Source: Diphasiastrum complanatum (Eukaryota; Streptophyta; Lycopodiopsida; Lycopodiales; Lycopodiaceae). From it: DNA of 64,000 bases. The stretch lies in the NCBI GenBank assembly GCA_029204225.1, contig MU832002.1, positions 1 to 64,000 of the forward strand. Direction: 5' to 3'. The position numbers and the translations under genes are program-made. Under the pieces are notes generated by a model. The model worked only from the letters and a program-made list of their open reading frames with translations, ran no database searches and had not been told where the DNA came from. Below, piece by piece: positions 34,855-46,100 of the stretch. Position 1 is the first letter of the stretch, and the number at the start of each line of letters is the position of its first letter.

Positions 34855-35400
34855 ACATTAACTAGTTTAAGAAGCTCTTGTAATAGATGGTCACTGTCGG
34901 ATCAATCATAGATGATCAAGGACATTGCTTTCAAGCTTGCCCTCTACATATGAGAACTGGGTGATGATCACATCGACACACTCAGATTTAACTCTTACTA
35001 GAGTTATCACTATGTTGTTGCAAGAAGATAATAGAAGAAGTCAAGACACTTTGTCTACTTCCTCTTCTCAGGCTCTAAGCGACAAAAATAGAAAAGCTCC
35101 CAGAAGGCTGCAACAAATCAGAAGCCGACTCAAAGTCAAGGACAATCATCAAATCCACAATCGAAGCAGAAGATGTTTTGTAGGTATTGCAAGTGCAATA
35201 ATCATGAGATCAAGGATTGCCGAATTCTCCAAGCGAAGAATGCAGCCAAGCAACATGATCAACAAGCAAACACAGTTTCATCATCTCCCCAGATCGAAGT
35301 GGACAAAGGTGCATTTATGGTCAAAGACCAAAGTGCATTTTTGGATGATTCATGGTTTCTTGATTTTGGAGCAACTCAATCAGGCGTCAAATTCTTCATC
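34855..35400 (+). pseudogene. Ty1/copia gag-protease fragment
   Basis: Gag-like LPSTYENWVMITSTHSDLTL and TRVITMLLQEDNRR lead to an intact zinc knuckle, CRYCKCNNHEIKDC, near 35175-35217. The protease start follows (WFLDFGATQ, with Phe for Ser). It matches the gag of the complete copia at 43554-44100. There is a frame change between 35100 and 35173. It is cut at about 35400, where unrelated sequence follows. Confidence 0.85.
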
Positions 35401-35429
35401 CAACAAAATATTGTGACACTTAATATCGT

Positions 35430-35803
35430 GATGGAGCTTCTTGTCCTTGTTGCAGGACGTGACAGCTTGGTTATGGTGACTTGTTGTGCAGAACGTGATA
35501 ATAGGACATCATTTGAGTCAAGTATTGCACCCTACTTTGCTAATCGGAGCAAAAGAGGCCTCTTAGTCTCATGATAATCTTCCTCAGATATGCATCTTGA
35601 ATAGAGAAGGTCCTCTAGCGCATTTCTATTTCCAGAGAGCCCATTACCTACCTGAAGGTGTAGCGAAATCCTCCAATACTCACTTTTGGCATTTGAAAGG
35701 GCCATTTGGCCTGCAGAGATTTTCTTGCTCCTGGTCGTTGGCCAATAGAATCGCCCATGAATTGGCTTTGCGCAGACCTCAGTATGTCGAACAAAGGGAC
35801 GAG
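35430..35803 (-). pseudogene. Exon-like fragment of an unrecognised gene
   Basis: On the minus strand a frame reads KKISAGQMALSNAKSEYWRI, then NALEDLLYSRCISEEDYHET and KRPLLLRLAK, a TAG, and GAILDSNDVLLSRSAQQ. The composition and the SEEDYHETKRPLL pattern look like conserved host coding sequence, not retrotransposon. A GTAGGT donor-like site follows SLHLQ. It is wedged between a copia gag fragment and a copia LTR start, so it may be captured host sequence. The family is not recognised. Confidence 0.35.
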
Positions 35804-36413
35804 TGTTGAAATATTGGAAAAATCTATCTAATGTTGTAAGTAGGGGTCCTAAAAATGTCAAAGATGAATTGAACTCTTTTGGCTTAGTAAAGACCCATCT
35901 TAGACTAAAATATTCAAAGTAGGTAGAGGTAGAAACTCGAGCTACCATAGGAATTGCCATTTGTACTTTGCATGTCACATTTAATGCATGAAGATACTAG
36001 GTGGCACAATTAGACACATTGAGGTGGCTTGAATAAGTCTAGATAGCTTGAGAGGGATTCATAACTCCAATTCAACTCAAAGTAGGAGGAGAGTCCATGG
36101 ATCTATACGTATGTGATGTACTCTCATTGAGAAGATGATGATTTTTGTGTGTAATGCAAATTTGGAGACTAAGCTCTTTGTGCCCTCTCTCTCTACTCGA
36201 GTTTGTACATTCATATACTCTCTCTAGCCGAGTTGAGGCATTTATTGTACTTAGTTTCATATTTTGTTGATAGATCTTGCTTGTAACACAATAATATTTC
36301 TTGTATGATCAGCTTTCCTATTGTCAATCAATGCTAGTTTGATCTTTATGGTATTATTGGGCTTAGGAGATTAAAAGTACATGTGTAGGGCATCTCACAC
36401 ATGTGAATTTAAC
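35804..36413 (+). repeat. 5' LTR of a copia element
   Basis: Starts TGTTGAAATA and ends in ...TTTAACA directly before a canonical primer binding site. The length of about 610 bp is usual for plant copia LTRs. The 3' partner was not found. The start is inferred from TG and length only; the end is well fixed by the PBS. Confidence 0.6.
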
Positions 36414-36426
36414 ATGGTATCAGAGC
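36414..36426 (+). other. Primer binding site, initiator tRNA-Met
   Basis: TGGTATCAGAGCC is the standard plant copia PBS, complementary to the 3' end of initiator tRNA-Met. It fixes the LTR end at 36413 and the orientation (plus). Confidence 0.9.
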
Positions 36427-37173
36427 CTACCTAAGATTTACAAGCAAATCTAATCAAAAAGTTTGCAAATTTGATCAGATTTCAAGCTAGAAATTGTCTA
36501 GATTCTACTTCCTAGCTAGTTTGCAGTTTTTTGGTGATTTAGAGTTTCAAACCACTTTGAATGGTTCAGATCAGGTACTGTACGGATTTTCAGGTGCAGG
36601 CACGTGTGAAATCCGCCCATTTTCAGTTTGGTGGTTCTCTCTCACCTTAGATCCAAATTTCATGCAATTTGGCCCACTAGAAAGCTAGAAATGTGTGGAA
36701 TTTGATGCAATTTGAATCATGACAGTTGGATAAGCCAATCAAAAGTTATAAGCTTTTGAATAGGTGTAGATAGGGCACCTAGACCTGTGGCAAATCTTGA
36801 GTACATGTCATTTATTGCTTGAATGATCACAAAAATCACCCAGAAGTTGACCAATCTCATCTATATGTGATTTAAGCAAAATTTAAAGGATCTAGGCAAA
36901 TTGTTTCATACAAATAGATTGTATTTGAGTCAATTTGACATTTTTGGAGTATTTCACAGGTGTGAAATTCAGAGAACCATAACTTTTGCCATACTTCATC
37001 TTTTTTGATGATTCAGATCTTGTTTTAGAGAGATTTCAAAACTAGTGAGACCTATCTCACAGTTTTTTGTTAGTCTTATATAGGATTTGGTTTTTTGCCC
37101 TTGATTTGTTCCTATAGTGAGAAGATAAGTAATTTTTTTGTCCATCTTTTTTTTTTTATTTCCGACATTCTTT

Positions 37174-38276
37174 ATGGCTTCAACGGGTGCCTTTCTATTA
37201 GAAGCAATTGAAAGATTGTCAACCTCCAATTACTCAATTTGGAAGTTAGGATGGAATCTGTCTTAATTCTACAAGATGTGATGGATATTGTACCTGGTAT
37301 TGAAGAAGAACCACAAATTCCTCAAGAAATTCCAAAGTACAAAAAGAGAGCTAGGATGGCTCTACATTATATTAAAATGAATGTCTCAAATGACATCTTA
37401 AGAGAAATTGGTGCTTGTACTAATGCCAAAGATGCTTGGGATACTCTCAAGTCCATCTATGAGGCAAAGAATACTTTAAAACTTCTAACACTAAGAAACC
37501 AAATTTTTCAAAGTGTATAGAAAAGTGATGAAAGTGCTTCAGCTTATGTAATGAGAGTTAAAGACCTCCATAGAGAATTGTCATGCATAGGAGACTCCAT
37601 CAACCAAAATGAACTTGTTCAAGTCATACTTAATGGGTTAAAGGAGGAATATGACAAACTTGTTCAGAGTTATGCCATTAAGGAGGAGCTACCAAGTTTG
37701 GAAGCACTCCAAAGTGTGCTCATTTCTGAAGAATCAAGACAAGAGTATAATTTCTTGAAAATGGAAAGACTGTCTCTCAACATTGATGGTAAAGCCCTCT
37801 TTAGCAAAGACAAGCACAAGTCAAAAAGTAAGAATCGACACCAACCCTCTTCAAGCAAGAACAATCTTCTTTCCAAGGAGAAAGGAGAAGAGGATGAGTC
37901 CTCTCAAGCTTTCACATCCAAGAAGAAGAAGAAAAACATCAAGTGTTTCTTTTGTGGCAAGAAAGGGCATTATGCCACCAATTGCTTCAAGAAGAAGAGT
38001 CAATTCAAGCAAGCCAACATTTCCGATGAAGAGAAGAAAGATGCTCATGCAAATGATGGAGAGGGATCTCTTATGGTCTCGAGTTTTTCTTCATCACCTT
38101 TCAAGAAGGATGGTTCGTGGTATATCGATAGTGGAGCTTCCTCACATATGTGTAGCTCTAAGCATTCTTTTTCATCCATGACACCTTACGAAGGAGCCAA
38201 GAAGTCCATCTACACAGCAAATGATCATGAGTGTGCTATTAAAGCTTTCATCATCAAAAGTTCTTTCTCTATCTAA
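37174..38276 (+). pseudogene. Ty1/copia gag and protease start
   Basis: ATG at 37174 opens MASTGAFLLEAIERLSTSNY; a one-base loss near 37245 shifts into the long frame (MESVLILQDVMDIVPG; NAKDAWDTLKSIYEAKNTLK), with one TAG at 37518-37520. It continues with VKDLHRELSCIGDSINQNEL and a Lys/Ser-rich part to the zinc knuckle CFFCGKKGHYATNC (about 37943-37984) and the protease site WYIDSGASSHM (about 38119-38151). It ends in a stop at 38274-38276. The leader between PBS and ATG is about 750 bp, longer than usual. Confidence 0.85.
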
Positions 38277-38460
38277 AGTACTTTTTGTTCCTAAGTTAAC
38301 AAAAAATCTTATCTTTTGGGGTGAGGCCATCAATTGTTCAAACTATCTTAGCAATCGACTCCCTCATGTTGCACGTGGAGGAAAGTCACCATATGAAGCA
38401 CTTTATTTGAAGAAACCCTCCAGGGTTGTAGCACACTTCAATGAAGGGTCAGTAGCCACT
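38277..38460 (+). pseudogene. Deletion junction: protease end fused to integrase fragment
   Basis: KVLFVPKLTKNLI (the pre-integrase region) is followed at once by FWGEAINCSNYLSNRLPHVA and GGKSPYEALYLKKPS, which belong to the end of the integrase core. About a kilobase of integrase is missing, so this is an internal-deletion derivative. Sequence after 38460 is not recognised. Confidence 0.75.
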
Positions 38461-39197
38461 TCATCGATTATTGAGATAGATATGATGGAAGTGCGCTGCC
38501 TGATGACTTCCAGTACAGATTCTGTGCACTTCAAACATCATTCTAAGTCATATTACTATTTGGTCTCCATCGCTACATAGAGTCCACATTGATCCTACCT
38601 GTGCTTCCTAGGTGATGATCTATGTGATCTGTACAGTTCCAAGTACGAAGAGGAGGCCCATCGCTAGCTTGAATTTGAGAGGGCCGTATTTGTATCAGTC
38701 ATATGCGCACATCTGTTGCAAGCTCGTTGATCTGACACAACCCTGTAGGTCTTAATTCCATTTCACAAAACATGTTTGATCCATCTTAATCTACACATAG
38801 GCTTTTTACTATGCTTTCAGACAGACAAGTGATGGCTTTCACCACGGCCAACCAGATCATACATGCAGACACATTTCAATAGCAGATATCGCACTTCGTT
38901 GAGGAACACAGCAGCGCCTTCGATGTGACTGATATTTTTGGTTTTCTTTTCACTTCATGAAATCATTCATTGTGCCTTCATCACAAAATCAGTGATAGAC
39001 AAAGAACTTTACATAGGAAGATACACGCTGACTTCAAGAGAAGATAACAGGCTAACTGGGTTAGCTGATATGGTTATAAGACTTCCAAAGAGATGGAAGT
39101 TACGATCCACAGAGAGATATAAGCCAAGAGAGAGAGAAAAGAATAATGAGAGAGAGAGAGAGAGAGCGAGCCAGGGGGAGGGAGGGGGGGACTTGAA

Positions 39198-39233
<36 letters not shown>

Positions 39234-39989
39234 CTGCCAAAAAGAAAAAAAAAGCTTGTGTGTTGTTTTCACACACATTTTTTTTAAAACAATTTTAAGC
39301 TTTTTCCTTTGCTAAAACGTGAAATTTTTTGCAGGCAAGGCGTGACATTTTTGGCGGCACATCGTGACATTTTTTACGGAAAACACACATTCTCTCTCTA
39401 AATTAGTTTTATACTATATAAATAAAAGGACCTCACTAATGTGCATAAGTTGGGAGGAAGAGAAGACTCATGTGATGAATCTAGCATCTTCATTGACATT
39501 TAGTCTTTGAAATTTATTTTAATTAACAATTCTAGTAATGTTCTATTTTTTAAGTGATACCTATGAGATAAACAAAGGAATAAATTCTATAAGGCACATT
39601 GGCAAATGTATTTATTTAAAGTGTACAATTCTTCATGACATCCAACAAACCATTAACTAGAAGGACCTTTTGAACCAACTTGATTAGGATTGGGACATCT
39701 CATGTAGCATGAATCGCTAGAGCAGCTACAAAAGCTTTTCGGAGAGGAAAAAGCATTCAGTGAGAGTGCCCACTGGGACACCTCATGATAGCATGCATGA
39801 CTAGAACAACGGCATGAGCTTTACAGAGAGGAAGAAGCATGCAACAAGGGAACCCACAAGGAGGAAGTTATCATTTGGTTGATCAATGTTGCCTTAGGAC
39901 TCCTAGTGTTATCTTTAGTATGGGTGTGATTGTGTTTGATTTTTAGAGTCTATAATTGGGTGATTATGTGTTGTAAACGTCCTCATTCC
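38461..39989. other. Non-coding interval with two microsatellites
   Basis: A (GA)n run at 39148-39166 and a (TG)n run of about 15 units at 39203-39232 lie 36 bp apart. Frames across them are artefacts. The rest shows no gene. Confidence 0.6.
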
Positions 39990-40391
39990 TTGTTTCATCA
40001 TTGTAGGTTGGGTCTTTGAAGTTATGTCAGTGTTATCCAAGCCAATACGACAAGTTCATGATCAAGGAGGCATAAGAGGATTACATGTAAATACTTGACA
40101 AGATACTAGTGTGAGGGAAGTAAGTTAACATCAGAGGGAATCATTGGAAGTACATCGATTTTAGTGTAAACACTATAAAAACCTTAAGCCTTGCTATTTG
40201 TTTTTGATAAAAGCACTTGCATATGTTAACCTTCTATAAAAAGTGATTATAATTTGAAGCTTGGTAGTTTCATCATCGTAGATTGGGTCTTTGAAGTTAT
40301 TACAGTGTTATCCAAGCCAATCAAGTTTATGATTAAGGAGGCCTAAGAGGATTACATGTAAATAATTGACAAGCTACTGGTATGAGGGAAT
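39990..40391 (+). repeat. Repeat R, copy A, left part (with internal duplication)
   Basis: GGGTCTTTGAAGTTAT and CAGTGTTATCCAAGCCAAT, then AGAGGATTACATGTAAAT, occur at 39995-40110 and again at 40270-40370, a direct duplication with a period of about 270 bp. The second copy is interrupted at 40391 by the foldback element and resumes at 41249. The same family reappears at 50575-51840. Confidence 0.7.
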
Positions 40392-41257
40392 GGGTTTTGA
40401 CATTCTGCAAGTAAAGTTTTTACGAGTTTTGCGAGTTTTTTTTATCCATAATCCCACAAAATGGTAGCAGATGGCGTGCTACTCTTTTCATGCCACTATT
40501 TTTGAAGAATAAGAATGGTGGTTTGATGCTAACTAAAAACTTTGACTATCCATCAAATCTTAAACAGGTCCATTACAAAATACTTGTTACTCTATAAATA
40601 TAAGTTTACTTCTATTTAAAAAAAAGTGTTATTGAAGTTGTAAAAGCTAGCATGTCAGCATGCTAGCTTGCAATTTTTTTAAAATTACGAAGATTTTTTG
40701 AAAAACTTTTTGAAAAAATAAATTTGAATTTGATTTGACTAGCATGCCGGTGTGCTAGCCAAGTAAATTATAAAATAGAAAAGCTATTTTGATACATTTG
40801 AAAATCAAATTTTGAGTAAAAATATTATTTTAGAATATTTTTTTCAACCTCCAAACATAGTAAGTCGACGTGCTAAGTAAAACAACAAAAAAAATTTGCG
40901 ACCTTTAAAGATAGCACGCCGGCGTGCTATATGAAATGAGAAAAAAAAATTTGTAGCCTCCAAACCTAGCACGCCGGCGTGCACGGCCTGATCAAATTTT
41001 TATTTTTATTTTTTTTTGTGCAGCCTCCAAACCGTGCACACCAGCATGCTAGGTTTGGAGGCTGCAAAAAAAATTTAATTTGATTTTTTTTTTACTTTGT
41101 GACATTGTTAACTATGTACCAAACCACATTCTCAATAATAAACATTGTAGTAAATAGCGTAAAAAAGGTAGCACACCATGTGCTATCTTTTGTTGAATCA
41201 TGGCAAAAAAAAACTCGCAAAAAATTTACTGACAAAATGCCAAGGCCCTGAGGGAAT
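40383..41257. mobile_element. Foldback Mutator-like element, 857 bp, with 9 bp target duplication
   Basis: The direct repeat TGAGGGAAT at 40383-40391 and 41249-41257 brackets 40392-41248. The ends are inverted repeats of about 90 bp: GGGTTTTGACATTCTG on the left, and GGGCCTTGGCATTTTG read inward from the right. Both continue through GTAAA, TTTTGCGAGTTTTTTTT, CACAAAA/AACAAAA and a GTAGCA..TGG.GTGCTAC palindrome. A 9 bp target duplication with long inverted termini is the pattern of Mutator-like elements. It has no coding capacity. The uninterrupted relative at 40110-40140 (GTGAGGGAAGTAAGTTAAC) shows the empty-site sequence. The middle is filled with palindromes listed separately. Confidence 0.85.
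40464..41187. repeat. Array of eight TAGCACGCCGGCGTGCTA-type palindromes
   Basis: Sites are at 40464-40482, 40646-40667, 40739-40758, 40863-40877 (diverged), 40911-40930 (perfect 20 bp palindrome), 40966-40982, 41034-41051 and 41169-41186. Three are preceded by CCTCCAAAC. The site at 41034 sits inside a larger hairpin: GCAGCCTCCAAACC at 41020-41033 and its exact complement at 41052-41065. Spacers of about 40-170 bp are AT-rich and not similar to each other apart from A/T runs. The array lies wholly within the foldback element, and the outermost sites are in its inverted termini. Confidence 0.85.
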
Positions 41258-41983
41258 TAACTTAAAATCAGAGAGAATCATTGAAAGTACATCAACCTTG
41301 GTTGTGCCTTGAATTGATTGCATTTCAAATCTATTGGTTAGATCTTTTGCATATTGAACATTAACTTCTCACTTTTCAAATGTGAACACTGACAAGACGA
41401 CCATTTTTGTGCTTGTTGTTTTTCTAATACTGTATTACATGAACTAAGACAAAATCATTAGAGTCCTCCAAAATGCTCCTATTGATGGTAGAAATTCTCA
41501 GTTCAATCCACAATATAGCGAGAATGAATTGTTGAAAGGGGTCATTGCCAACTAGATGTCCATTTGTAATAGCCATCTTCAAAAACTCCATGCTCGTTAT
41601 ACGGTACACCTCCTCATGCATGCTATAGCTCATGTAAAGCATCTCATGTATCTAGTTCTTTGTGTCCAAAATTTAGGCTCATTTGGTGTAAAAATGAGCA
41701 ATTTATGTAAAAATGAGTGAGAATGAGCAATTTATGTGAAGGTTGTCAAGAACTGCCAGGATTGCATTTTGGTTGAACTCAAAGTTCTCCTCACTCTAAG
41801 TGCCAACCATCGTATGCATAGGATCAATGAAAATGTTTTTGACAAGTTCTTGATCTATCCAACTCTCATAGCTTATGGTCTGGTGTTCTGAGAGAACAAC
41901 ATGTTTAAAGATTGGTTGAATAGTAGATTGTCTTTTTATACTTCATTGATCTATCCAGCTCTCATAGCTTATGGTATGGTGTT
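41258..41983 (+). repeat. Repeat R, copy A, middle part
   Basis: Matches 50640-51370 in order: a TCAGAG.GAATCATT block, GATTGCAT..CAAATCTATTGG, TTCTCCTCACT, GATCTATCCA and GAGAGAACA.CATGTTTAAAG. It is interrupted by the complete copia at 41984 and resumes at 48193. No coding content. Confidence 0.65.
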
Positions 41984-41988
41984 TTGAG

Positions 41989-42993
41989 TGTTGGATTTAT
42001 TTCCTCTAGTCACCTTAATCCCATTTTTAATCTGCCTCCATTCATGCTGCATATTTACTCGCATTGTCGCGCAGTCTGCATATTCACATGCAAATTCTCA
42101 CAGACGATGAAAAGACGAAAAGCAAAGGCTGACGTCACACCCTCTTCACGCTCATGCAACTGCGCTAACAAACTGGACGATGACTGCAGCCACCCACGAT
42201 CTCCTACAGACAGCACATCCACCCTATACTTTCTGCACACCTGTAACATTATGTATATATCGAATATCATTTGCGTATTCAATAACGAAGATCAACAGTG
42301 AAGAAGTCAGTAAGCGAGAGAGAACGAAGAAGAGAAGCTTATCAGAGATAGACAAAAGTAGATGCTCTATGCATTGATTCTTTAATTTGTCAGCAACAAG
42401 GTTTCATCCCTTTCTCCAGTTTGAATAAGCTTCGTAGGGCACGCGGTTTCGTCTGCTACTGTCTTGTGCTCTACCGCATTATTGACATGTATACTTGATA
42501 TACTTAATCTGATATAGTTCTTTGTTCTGCGTTCAGATTTGTGTTAATATTGCTATGCTTATTATTCATTCTGTCTGATCTTTCTAGTTGCTTCTTCTGG
42601 TAATAGACAACTAACATTTAGTCGTGTCTTTCGCAAATGTTTCGCAACTAATTATTTGTCGAGCACTGTCTAGCTCTTCGCGAATCATTCACGACACATA
42701 ATTTGTCTAACTATTTGCGACAAATTATTCTTCTGACGCTTCGTTCATTAATGTTTGGCTACGTAATAAAAAACAACCGTGATTTCCATTACTAATGTTC
42801 TGTTCGTTCTAATAGACGTAGTCATGCTTTCGGAGAGAGTCGCATAGCTCGTTCCGCTGTGCATGAACAATTTTTGTTCGAGTTCATTTCTTGTTCATGT
42901 TTCGTGTCTCGTTCGTGTTCGTCTTACCCCTCTGAGCCAAATTTTTTTTTACGACACCTTTCTCAACTCTCGCTACTCTCCCTCTCTCCAACA
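41989..42993 (+). repeat. 5' LTR of the complete copia
   Basis: 1005 bp, TGTTGG to CCAACA. A TATATAT run near 42250 may be the promoter TATA. The 3' half carries many TTCGCAA and TTCGCGA words. It ends directly at the PBS. Confidence 0.95.
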
Positions 42994-43005
42994 TGGTATC
43001 AGAAC
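42994..43005 (+). other. Primer binding site, initiator tRNA-Met
   Basis: TGGTATCAGAAC differs by one base (G to A) from the standard TGGTATCAGAGC. It directly follows the LTR end. Confidence 0.9.
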
Positions 43006-43148
43006 ACTTTTCATAGTTTGATAAGCTTCCACAGTACAAGACTCTACTAGCCGATAGAGTAATTGTTTTCTTGTTCTGTATTTCAGCATCAGATTTTCAT
43101 ACTTAAGTCACTAATAGTTTCTCCTATCACTTAGACTAATTCCTCCAC

Positions 43149-46100
43149 ATGGATTCCCAAGGGAAAGCCAGTCCTATCATGGACAAGCTTGATGGAGCCA
43201 ATTACCATCTGTGAAAATTTAAGATGAAAACTATACTAATGGCTAAAGAATTGTATGATGTTGTTATAGGTGCAGAAGGGAAACCCAATGCAGACGACGC
43301 AGCAATCGCCAGATGGAAGCTGAAGGATGGAAAGTCTTTCGCGTTGATCATTCTTAACATCACGGATACCCAGATCGGCCATGTATCCGAGGCTTAGACA
43401 TCAAACAAAATCTGGGACATCTTGAGCACACTATATGAAGTGCGAGATATAGCTTCCAAACTACATCTCAAGAAGAAATTTTACTCCCTCAAGATGATGA
43501 ATGGTGATTCTCTGTAGAATCACATTAATCAATTCAAGAACCTGCTAAGACAAATGGCCGTTGTTGGATCTGTCATTGACTATCAAGACGTAGTGATGCG
43601 ACTGCTTACAAGCTTGCCAAGCTCTTACGACAGCTGGGTGATGATCATCACGACTCACCCAAAATTGACTCTTTCGAGAGTCATTACTATGTTGTTGCAA
43701 GAAGACATGCGAAGGAACGAAACCTCAAGTTCCTCAGCTGTTTCTCACGCCTTGTACACCAACAAGAGCACGACAAAGTAGAAGAAGAAGAAAGACCTGA
43801 AGCAATCAAAGTCAGACCAGAAACCAGCTCAGCACAAAGAACAGTCGAATCCGCAGACAAAGAAGAAGTTGTTCTGCAGATACCGCAAACGAAACAACCA
43901 CGAAATACAAGATTGTCGAATACTTCAAGCAAAGACCAACAACAAGGGGCAGTCGAATCAAGTGGCAAATGCAGCTGCAGAAGCTCCACAACCTATTCAA
44001 GAAGCGGATCATGATGTCTTCATGACCAGCCATCAAGAAGCATCTGGCGACAGTTCTTGGTTCCTGGATTCCGGAGCCACTCAGCATATGACTAGCCTCA
44101 TCGGTTGTTTCGAGTCCTATACACCTTACAGTACCCAGAAATATGTCCACATTGGTGACAATAGCACACAGGCTATTAAAGGTGAAGGCACTGTAAAATT
44201 AAACTTTGCCAATGATTACTCTAAGCTACTCTCTAAAGTCCTTTATGTACCAAATTCATCTACAAATCTGCTCTCTGTAAGCAGAATCACAGATCTAGGA
44301 CACATAGAAGAATTCGAATGTGATCAGGGTAAAGTAGTTGATAGGACAAACAAGATCCTAGCACTCGGAAAGAGGCATGGATACTTGTACAAATTGAGTC
44401 ATTGCTTTTTTGCCTCTAGTCAGGCTCTCAGTACTTCAATTCATTCAAATAAAGGTTTACTTTGACATTATAGACTTGGTCATTTAAATCATGCTGCTAT
44501 ACAATGAATGTCTAGACAATCTATTGTTCTTGATCTCGACTATCCTCGCGAAAGAGTCGAGTTACCTGTCTGTCAAGACTGTCTAGTTGGTAAACGGACT
44601 AGGAAACCTTTTAAATCAAGCCATCAACGCATTGCTAAAGAATTGCTAGATGTTGTACATTCAGATATTTGTGACCCGATGAAAAATCCTTCGCTAATAG
44701 ATGCCAAGTATTTTATAACCTATATTGATGAATTTTCCAGAAGGACCATGGTGTATTTTATAAAGTAGAAATCAGAAGCCTTCAACTGCTTCAGAATCTT
44801 CAAGGAGCGTGCAGAGAAGGGGACTGGAAGGACGATCAAGGCCCTCAGGTCAGACAACGGTAGAGAATAAATCTCTATCGAGTTTAAGGAGTACTGTCAA
44901 AGCCAAGGCATTGAACAGCAATTCATCACTCCTTATAGTCCTCAGTCTAATGGCTTAGCCGAGAGGAAGAACCGTACTCTGGTCGAATCTGCCAAATGTA
45001 TGCTATCGCATGCATCGTTGCCTAAGAGATTATGGGCTGAAGTTGTCTCCACTGCAGCCTACATCCAAAACAGATGTTCGACCAAGGCCCTCTCAGGCAA
45101 GACACCCCACGAGGTGTGGACAGCCTCTAAGCCTTCTTTGAAGAACCTAAGAGTGTTTGGGTGCATCACCTATGCGCAGATCCCAAAAGACATGAGGAAG
45201 AAATTGGACTTCCAAGGTCTCAAGACCATCCTGATCGGATATACCTCATTTGATAATACTTATAAGCTATATGATCATGATACCCAGCAAATCTTGTATA
45301 GCCGAGATACAATCTTCATCGAGAATCAGTTCGTCGACCTCAAAGGCAAGGATGTTGTTCAAGAAGGACCCTCGTCACCTACCATTGATACGACAGTCCG
45401 AGCTTTTGGCTCAGACGTGTCTATTGTCGACCCACTTCGAGACATCGAGTCAGACGAAGATGTTGTTGCTACCCAGCAACAAATCCCAAGAGCGGTTCTT
45501 CAGTCGAATCCTCCCAAAAGATCAAGCCGAGTGCGCACACAGATCACAAGGTATACTTCTGAGTCTGTCTGTCTCTTGATACAGGAACTGACAACATTCG
45601 AAGAGACACTCAGCCAACCAGACTCTGATCTCTGGAGAGAAGTTATGGACAGAGAGTATTCCTCTTTGATCAAGAACCAGACATGGTCATTAGTCGAAGC
45701 TCCTATTGGCTGCAATATCATTGACTACAAATGGATTTTTAAGATCAAATACAATGCCAACGGAGCAATTGACCAAAGGAAGGCAAGAATGGTAGCACAA
45801 CGATTCATCCAGATCCCGAATGTCGACTACAGTGAGACTTTTAGTCCAGTCATCAAACATTCGTTGATCCGAATGCTCTTTTCTTATGCTGCAGTTGCTG
45901 ACCTCGAAGTGCATCAACTCGATGTACAAACAACCTATCTGAATGGAGTGATACAAGAAGATATCTACATGATCCAGCCCGAAGGATACGTTCTGGAAGG
46001 TATGAAAAATCATGTCTGTAAACTCCACAAAGCATTGTACGGCTTGAAACAGTCTGCCAGAGCTTAGTTTCAGAGGATCAACACATTCCTCATCAAATAA

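Noticed and set aside
36414-36426. A tRNA gene near the TGGTATCAGAGCC site
   Set aside because: Only the primer complement is present. No cloverleaf can be formed from the flanks.
38938-39315. Frames of over 80 codons on both strands
   Set aside because: They cross (GA)n and (TG)n microsatellites, which lack stops in these frames.
40464-41187. Regularly recurring palindromes suggesting a CRISPR array
   Set aside because: Plant nuclear context, unequal spacing, diverged repeats, no cas genes, and the array lies inside an element with inverted ends and a target duplication.
42055-42301. ORFs of 75-105 codons in the copia LTR
   Set aside because: Both LTR copies contain them by shared origin. 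They are LTR sequence with no known protein match.
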